From NCBI GenBank assembly GCA_002702065.1, contig NZXX01000001.1, positions 1,798,001-1,862,000 of the forward strand: a DNA stretch of 64,000 bases, written 5' to 3'. This document shows, in pieces, positions 59,616 to 64,000 of the stretch. The position numbers and the translations under genes are program-made. The first letter of the stretch is position 1; each line of letters begins with the position of its first letter. Source of the stretch: Anaerolineaceae bacterium. GTDB lineage: Bacteria; Chloroflexota; Anaerolineae; Aggregatilineales; Phototrophicaceae. Below the pieces are notes generated by a model. That model was given only the letters and a program-made list of their open reading frames with translations. It was not told the origin of the DNA and did not search any database.

Positions 59616-60452
59616 ATGATTATCGATTCACACTGCCATGCGTGGGCATACTGGCCATATCAACCTGCTGTGCCGGACCTGGAATCACGGGGTACCGCAG
59701 CGCAGCTGGCATTTGAAATGAAGCTGAACGGTGTTGATCATGCGCTCATCGTCTGCGCGGAGATAGATCATAACCCGGATAACAACGCTTATGTGGCCGG
59801 GCAGGTCCGGCAAAACGAGGATACATTTTCGTTCGTGGTTGACGTGGATAGTAAATGGAAGGCCAGCTATCACACACCCGGAGCGGCAGACCGGTTGCAG
59901 GAAGCCATCAACCGGTGGCACCCAGCCGGTTTTACGCATTATCTGGCGGATGAAGCGGACGCGGGTGACTGGTTTCTGAGCGATGAGGGGCTGGCATTTC
60001 TTGAATGTGCCCACGCCCATCATCTGCTGGCCAGCATCCATTGTCGCCCGCAGCACCAATCCGCGATCCGGCAGGTTGCCAGGCAGTTTCCGGCGCTTCG
60101 TTTTCTGATCCACCACATGGGGCACCCACCTGTCCTCGAACCGGAAGGGCTGTCCGAAGTGTTACAGACCGCTGCCTGCGACAATGTGTTTATCAAAGTA
60201 TCCGGCTTCTATTATGGCACCGCCTCACCCCGGTGGGACTATCCGCTGGTGGACATGCAACCGACGGTGCGGGCGCTGGTGCAGCGGTATGGAGCGAGCC
60301 GTTTATGCTGGGGGTCGGACTATCCCGTTGTGCGCCAGTGGTTCAATTATCGCCATGCGCTGGAAATTGTCCGCACCCACTGCCGGTTTATTGCCGCTGA
60401 TGATATGGACCTGATCATGGGCGATACGCTGGCAGGTTTGCTCAGGGGTTGA
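59616..60452 (+). CDS. Amidohydrolase_2 family TIM-barrel hydrolase
   Basis: A 278-residue hydrolase, related to lactonases and fluorobenzoyl- or carboxymuconolactone-type amidohydrolases. SHCHA in IIDSHCHAWAYW holds the first two histidines, LASIHCRPQH and LIHHMGHPPV the others, and LCWGSDYPVVRQW the catalytic aspartate. ATG 59616 has GGGGGAA upstream. With the two dehydrogenases before it, a sugar-lactone oxidation and hydrolysis route (dehydrogenase then lactonase) is an attractive reading, but unproven. Confidence 0.88.
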   Translation: MIIDSHCHAWAYWPYQPAVPDLESRGTAAQLAFEMKLNGVDHALIVCAEIDHNPDNNAYVAGQVRQNEDTFSFVVDVDSKWKASYHTPGAADRLQEAINRWHPAGFTHYLADEADAGDWFLSDEGLAFLECAHAHHLLASIHCRPQHQSAIRQVARQFPALRFLIHHMGHPPVLEPEGLSEVLQTAACDNVFIKVSGFYYGTASPRWDYPLVDMQPTVRALVQRYGASRLCWGSDYPVVRQWFNYRHALEIVRTHCRFIAADDMDLIMGDTLAGLLRG

Positions 60453-60461
60453 ACGGACGCG

Positions 60462-61064
60462 ATGATTTATTTTCTGGATTTGTTCGGCGTGGCTGTTTTT
60501 GCGATTACCGGGGCACTGGTCGCGCGGGAAAAACAGATGGACCTTTTTGGCGTCGTGGTCATTGCCCTGGTGACAGCGCTGGGCGGCGGCACGCTGCGCG
60601 ATATGATCCTGGGCAACACCCCCGTGTTCTGGGTGTTGAACCCGGTTTATATCATTGTTGTTTCCATTACCGCTTTGTTGACAGTTGTCGTCACGCGCAT
60701 TTATGAACTGCCACGCCGCATTCTATCGGTGGCAGATGCTTTCGGGCTGGCCATCTTCACATTGATTGCAACTGATCTGGTCCTTAATCAGGGTTTGCAG
60801 CCGATCATTGCTGTCATGCTGGGCGTGGTGTCCAGCGTGGCAGGGGGCATGATTCGCGATTTGCTCTCGGATCGGATTCCGTTGATTCTGCGCAGCGAAT
60901 TGTACGCGACCGCGTCTTTATGCGGAGCCGTCGTCTTTGTTGTGATCAGCCCCATAGCCCATGACGTGGCGTCGGTTTTGACGGTCGCGATCACCTTGGG
61001 ACTCAGACTGGCAGCCATTCGCTGGGGATGGACCTTGCCAGCTTTCAAGATGCCGGATACCTGA
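60462..61064 (+). CDS. UPF0126 / TRIC-type membrane channel protein
   Basis: A 200-residue polytopic membrane protein with two repeated halves of about three helices each. Each half ends a helix with the conserved GGGTLRDMILG (residues 46-56) or GGMIRDLLSDRIP (about 127-139), the glycine-rich kinks of bacterial TRIC cation-channel homologues. Known relatives form trimeric K+-permeable channels or carry glycine. It begins 9 bases after the amidohydrolase stop with no good SD, so the operon link is uncertain. Family call secure; transport role from family. Confidence 0.88.
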   Translation: MIYFLDLFGVAVFAITGALVAREKQMDLFGVVVIALVTALGGGTLRDMILGNTPVFWVLNPVYIIVVSITALLTVVVTRIYELPRRILSVADAFGLAIFTLIATDLVLNQGLQPIIAVMLGVVSSVAGGMIRDLLSDRIPLILRSELYATASLCGAVVFVVISPIAHDVASVLTVAITLGLRLAAIRWGWTLPAFKMPDT

Positions 61065-61154
61065 ACGCTTTTGCCCGCAAACAAATAGTCTCTTGATTGC
61101 AGGGGTTATCAGATGTAATACTGATCTCCGTTGGCATGTGATCAGGATGTTGTT

Positions 61155-62252
61155 ATGTGGCGATGGCTTATTCTATTGATTGTCTTGTCTGTTGGCGTTC
61201 AGTTTTCTGCTGCTCAGGAAGAATTACCGGATATTCTGGCTGATCTTTCGCTGTTCTGGGAACAGGTGGCCGACCAGCCGGATGATTTCAGTGTGGCGTG
61301 TATGCCATTGGGCGACTCGGCCAGAGCGGTGATCTATAACAGTGAGCCGTTCCCGCTGGCATCGGTGTCGAAACTGTTGATTTTTATCGAGTATGCCCGG
61401 CGCCTGGACGCGGGGCTGATCTCGATGGGTGAAACCGTCAACGTCGTTGATCTGAACCGTTATAACCTGCCGCGAACGGACCGGGGCGCTCATGATCGTT
61501 TTATGGAACGTTATCCGGATAATGTGTCGTCAATCAGCCTATGGGATGTTGCCTCTGAGGGGATGATTCAGTACAGCTCGAACGCCGCTTCGGACTACTT
61601 GCTGGACCGCATGGCCCCCATCAATTGGGACAGCCTTTTTAGCCTGCTGGATATTGAAGATACCAGCATCCCGCACGCCCTGACGATGATCCCCTTATTG
61701 ATGAACAATCATGAAACGGGGCTGGCGACGATGGCCGATATCGAAGACCTGTCGCGCGAGCAGGGTGAAAATTACCTGGATTTGTACATGATCAATGATG
61801 ATTGGCGGCAAAAGGAAATTGCCTACCGGGAAGAACGGGGTCGCTCTTTCCCCGTATGGGATGTTCAGTCTGCGATCATGCAACAGCACACCGCCGTTGG
61901 CACGGTGGGTGATTTTCTGAAGATCATGGTGGCTGTGTACGATAGCGATGGACCGTTACCGGACAGCATAAAGTTCATTGTGCGGACAGGTCTGCGGTGG
62001 CGCGAGAGCGCGTTTATTGACGCCAACTATATCGAGTTTGGTTCCAAGCTGGGATTCTACTCTGGTGGGGTTTTGACTCTGGTGGCCTTCGGTCAGCCAC
62101 TGGAGGGCGAGCCGGTCATATCGGTTACTTTCTTTCGAAACATCCCACAGCGTATGTACAGCGAAATGCTGCGCGAAGACTCTATTGGTTTCTTTGCACA
62201 CTGGCTCAACCTGACTGCTTGTACCCAATTAGCGGAAGCCTTAACGTCATGA
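61155..62252 (+). CDS. Exported serine hydrolase, class A beta-lactamase-like
   Basis: A 365-residue exported penicillin-interactive-type protein. Signal peptide MWRWLILLIVLSVGVQFSAAQ, cleavage near AA-Q. The catalytic S-x-x-K is S70-V-S-K73 in PLASVSKLLIFIEY, the S-x-N motif is YSSNAASDYLL, and a KTG-like KLG lies in EFGSKLGFYSGG. This set defines the class A beta-lactamase/esterase fold; the glutamate of the omega loop was not identified, so lactamase activity is uncertain. I choose ATG 61155 so that the signal peptide starts the protein. It overlaps the next gene by 4 bases. Confidence 0.85.
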   Translation: MWRWLILLIVLSVGVQFSAAQEELPDILADLSLFWEQVADQPDDFSVACMPLGDSARAVIYNSEPFPLASVSKLLIFIEYARRLDAGLISMGETVNVVDLNRYNLPRTDRGAHDRFMERYPDNVSSISLWDVASEGMIQYSSNAASDYLLDRMAPINWDSLFSLLDIEDTSIPHALTMIPLLMNNHETGLATMADIEDLSREQGENYLDLYMINDDWRQKEIAYREERGRSFPVWDVQSAIMQQHTAVGTVGDFLKIMVAVYDSDGPLPDSIKFIVRTGLRWRESAFIDANYIEFGSKLGFYSGGVLTLVAFGQPLEGEPVISVTFFRNIPQRMYSEMLREDSIGFFAHWLNLTACTQLAEALTS

Positions 62253-62683
62253 TCGAACTTATTCCGGCCATGATCAGTGTTTTCGGGCTGGCTTTTTTCT
62301 GGTTCATCGGGGCTATTCCGGCAGGGATGGCGCTTAATCTATCGCCTGTGGTGGCAGCGGTGACAGCCTGGGCCGCTTATGCTGCTGGGGTATTGCTGAT
62401 TGCGCTGGCCGGTGTCCCCTTGCGCGCTCGCATCATCAAGCGGTTTAACATTTCGCTGGAGCCTAACCCGGACAAGCTGCTGTGGAAGGTGTGGGATCGA
62501 TACGCCATCGTTGGGTTGGCTCTCCTGGCACCCGTCACCGTCGGTTCGCAGATCGCGACATTGATCGGCCTGACAATGGGCGTACCCGTTCGCCGCCTGA
62601 CCATCGCATTAATCGTCGGCGCTGCCGTCTGGTGTGCGGTGATCGCGCTGGTATCGGCCCTGGGGTTAACCGTCATCAGCTGA
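62249..62683 (+). CDS. Small integral membrane protein
   Basis: A 144-residue protein with about four membrane helices: IPAMISVFGLAFFWFIGAIPAGMALN, VAAVTAWAAYAAGVLLIALAG, YAIVGLALLAPVTVGSQIATLIGLTMG and LTIALIVGAAVWCAVIALVSALG. The helix-loop GLALLAPVTVGSQIATLIGLTMGVPVRRL resembles the small multidrug export (PF06695-like) group, but the match is from memory of the pattern and weak. Start ATG 62249 overlaps the serine hydrolase stop. Function unknown. Confidence 0.7.
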   Translation: MIELIPAMISVFGLAFFWFIGAIPAGMALNLSPVVAAVTAWAAYAAGVLLIALAGVPLRARIIKRFNISLEPNPDKLLWKVWDRYAIVGLALLAPVTVGSQIATLIGLTMGVPVRRLTIALIVGAAVWCAVIALVSALGLTVIS

Positions 62684-62827
62684 GTGTGTATGGTTATGTC
62701 ATTAAGAACGCCAATAATCGGTCAGGTGACCCACTAAGTGCTGCGCCAATCGGCGTACGATGGTTCTAACTGCCTGTCTCATGCTATTGCTATGGATGCG
62801 TAATAAAATAGCTATACAGGAGGAAAC

Positions 62828-63151
62828 ATGACTTCAGAACTGCCGATTGAACTACATAACTCGACTGATGCCCGTGAAGACGAGCGGGCTTTATACATTA
62901 TGGTCGAAGAGCAAATTCGAGACCTCGCGAAGGGGCACAGCGATATTACCGGCGCTGCTGTTAACCTGACCGAACCCTCCCAGGATACGGAAACCAATTA
63001 CATATTTGAGGCGACTGTGGTTCTTTATACCCGCCCCAATAACATTGCTGCCACCGAAAAGGGAAGTGATTTGCAGCAGACCCTGCAGGGTGCCCTTGAT
63101 GCCGCCCAGCGTCAGGTGCGCGAGAAGCGGGATCGGTTACGCAATTACTGA
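62828..63151 (+). CDS. Small HPF/RaiA-like protein
   Basis: A 107-residue soluble protein of unsure family. Its layout (charged helix DERALYIMVEEQIRDLAKGH, strands AAVNLTEP and NYIFEATVVLYTRP, then a long basic helix LQQTLQGALDAAQRQVREKRDRLRNY) looks like the S30AE ribosome-hibernation fold of HPF/RaiA, whose last helix reads AIDLAVDKLERQLRK. The AGGAGGAAAC before ATG 62828 is one of the best ribosome sites in the window, which hints at high expression. No database search was possible. Confidence 0.6.
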   Translation: MTSELPIELHNSTDAREDERALYIMVEEQIRDLAKGHSDITGAAVNLTEPSQDTETNYIFEATVVLYTRPNNIAATEKGSDLQQTLQGALDAAQRQVREKRDRLRNY

Positions 63152-63219
63152 TAAACCTGCATATCGTAGCTGTATCAGCCAGGAAGTTTTGTTCGGGAAC
63201 TTTGGAAAGGCAGTATGGT

Positions 63220-63504
63220 ATGGAACGACGAACCCTGATGGCAACCTATTCGAGCTTGCCAAAAGCGCGCTATGTGGTTCAGGATCTTGTGCGGAACAAC
63301 TTTAAGAAGGACGAGATTGTGGTGGCGATTGATCACAATACAGGTGAGGCGCTGCTCTCGCTGACCACCTTCGCCGATTATCTGGACTATGCGCTGCACA
63401 TTGTTCAGCATCAGAAACCGGGTTGGGTTGACGCCACGGGTCAGTCTCCAACCATCGAATATCTGGACCCGGAGCGTTTTCAGAAGGTTTCGACACTCGA
63501 ATAA
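63220..63504 (+). CDS. Small YflT/stress-protein-like domain protein
   Basis: A 94-residue soluble protein. ATYSSLPKARYVVQDLVRNNFKKDEIVVAIDHNTG resembles the start of general-stress (YflT, heat-induced stress) domains, in which a helix between two strands is followed by the DI-VV strand. Start ATG 63220 has AAAGG ten bases upstream; a TTG at 63202 is less likely. It lies 68 bases after the HPF-like gene and 2 before the cupin gene, so the three small genes may be one unit. Function unknown. Confidence 0.6.
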   Translation: MERRTLMATYSSLPKARYVVQDLVRNNFKKDEIVVAIDHNTGEALLSLTTFADYLDYALHIVQHQKPGWVDATGQSPTIEYLDPERFQKVSTLE

Positions 63505-63506
63505 CT

Positions 63507-64000
63507 ATGTCTGATCAAGGTGCGACCAACCAGCTTGTGCAGCAGTTCCGCTTTGAGGATGATGGTCGGATTCCCAATAGTCCGACCTTACCACTTCTTG
63601 TTTATGCCGGTGTGGTGGATGTGGGTGATGATGGGGTGGCGGCCGTCCGGCGGCGGTTTAGCCAGGCAAACTGGCGCGGCATCTGGGTGAACGGAATCTA
63701 TGATTACCACCATTACCACAGCACGGCGCATGAGGTGTTGGGTATTGCTCGTGGCTCGGCAGATGTTCAGTTTGGCGGCGAGCGCGGGCCGATCCTTCGC
63801 GTGTATACCGGAGATGTAGTGGTGATCCCGGCGGGGGTGGGCCATTGCAATCGCGGTTCATCTGCTGATTTGCAGGTGGTGGGTGCCTATCCTGCCGGTC
63901 AGGACTGGGACTTGTGCACAGGTCAGCCTGACGAACGCCCACAGGTCCTTCGAAACATCGAACAGGTGCCGCTGCCATCGACCGACCCTGTTTATGGCGA
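63507..64000 (+). CDS. Cupin domain protein, YjlB-like (3' end outside window)
   Basis: The first 164 residues of a single-domain cupin. The metal-binding motif 1 is YHHYHSTAHEVLGIARGSADVQFGGE (histidines and glutamate at about residues 68-76) and motif 2 is GDVVVIPAGVGHCN with the last histidine. This pattern matches the YjlB-type cupins of about 165-170 residues, so only the last few residues are likely missing. ATG 63507 starts two bases after the preceding stop. Reaction unknown. Confidence 0.8.
   Translation, partial: MSDQGATNQLVQQFRFEDDGRIPNSPTLPLLVYAGVVDVGDDGVAAVRRRFSQANWRGIWVNGIYDYHHYHSTAHEVLGIARGSADVQFGGERGPILRVYTGDVVVIPAGVGHCNRGSSADLQVVGAYPAGQDWDLCTGQPDERPQVLRNIEQVPLPSTDPVYG

Noticed and set aside
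1..64000. CRISPR arrays, tRNA or rRNA genes, insertion sequences, prophage or att sites
   Set aside because: Scanned by eye; no regularly spaced repeats, no cloverleaf with a T-loop GTTCRA box, no transposase or integrase motif and no long direct repeats were noticed. Small RNAs could be missed without a covariance-model search.

Overview
The window reads as a chromosomal segment of a free-living heterotrophic bacterium, most likely a Chloroflexota member of the Anaerolineae type. That placement is inferred from gene content (several Dpp/Opp, BMP and sugar ABC importers, a BtrH/DUF4872 protein, class III aminotransferases, many LacI and FadR regulators) and from exported proteins whose signal peptides end in Ala-Gln. 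No rRNA, tRNA, CRISPR array, transposase, integrase or phage gene was seen. Genes are tightly packed, with many 4-bp ATGA overlaps, good Shine-Dalgarno (SD) sites and some GTG/TTG starts.

Layout. 1-234: 5' part of a flavodoxin gene (minus). 0.5-7.9 kb: LacI-type regulator followed by a complete oligopeptide ABC importer (SBP, two permeases, two ATPases). 8.0-9.3 kb: BtrH-like protein. 9.3-11.8 kb (minus): a CLC-F-type fluoride antiporter carrying four CBS domains, preceded by a promoter, a recognisable fluoride (crcB) riboswitch and a terminator hairpin. 11.9-18.8 kb: divergent sugar or glycerol-phosphate locus, with LacI, an AraL-like HAD phosphatase and an AraM-like glycerol-1-phosphate dehydrogenase on the minus strand and two permeases plus a Tat-exported binding protein on the plus strand. 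Perfect TTGAAACGTTTCAA palindromes lie between them. 19.1-30.8 kb: nucleoside-oriented block with an HD protein and nucleoside hydrolase (plus), a minus operon of BMP-type nucleoside importer, RarA-C-like protein, P450 and amidohydrolase, and a second amidohydrolase (plus).

30.8-57.6 kb is the main accessory region. A nine-gene minus operon (peptide SBP, DppBC, aminotransferases, FAD oxidase, sialidase-like and beta-propeller proteins) diverges from a nine-gene plus operon (NAL/DapA-family lyase, aldo/keto reductase, M81 MlrC-type peptidase, medium-chain dehydrogenase, M19 dipeptidase, amidohydrolase, SDR, FadR regulator, RidA). It is followed by an HpcH aldolase, a CBM9-like protein, a second FadR regulator, an amidohydrolase with a class III aminotransferase, and a PhyH dioxygenase with a D-threonine-aldolase-type enzyme. 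Four copies of a 19-bp palindrome, TGGT-N11-ACCA, sit in front of these units and nowhere else that I noticed, so the region looks like one regulon. The enzyme set suggests import and breakdown of peptides or conjugates with D- or otherwise non-standard amino acids; the substrate is not shown by the sequence.

57.7-64 kb: Gfo/Idh/MocA dehydrogenase, SDR and amidohydrolase, then housekeeping-like genes (UPF0126/TRIC-type membrane protein, class A beta-lactamase-like serine hydrolase, small membrane protein, HPF-like and YflT-like small proteins) and a cupin cut by the window end.
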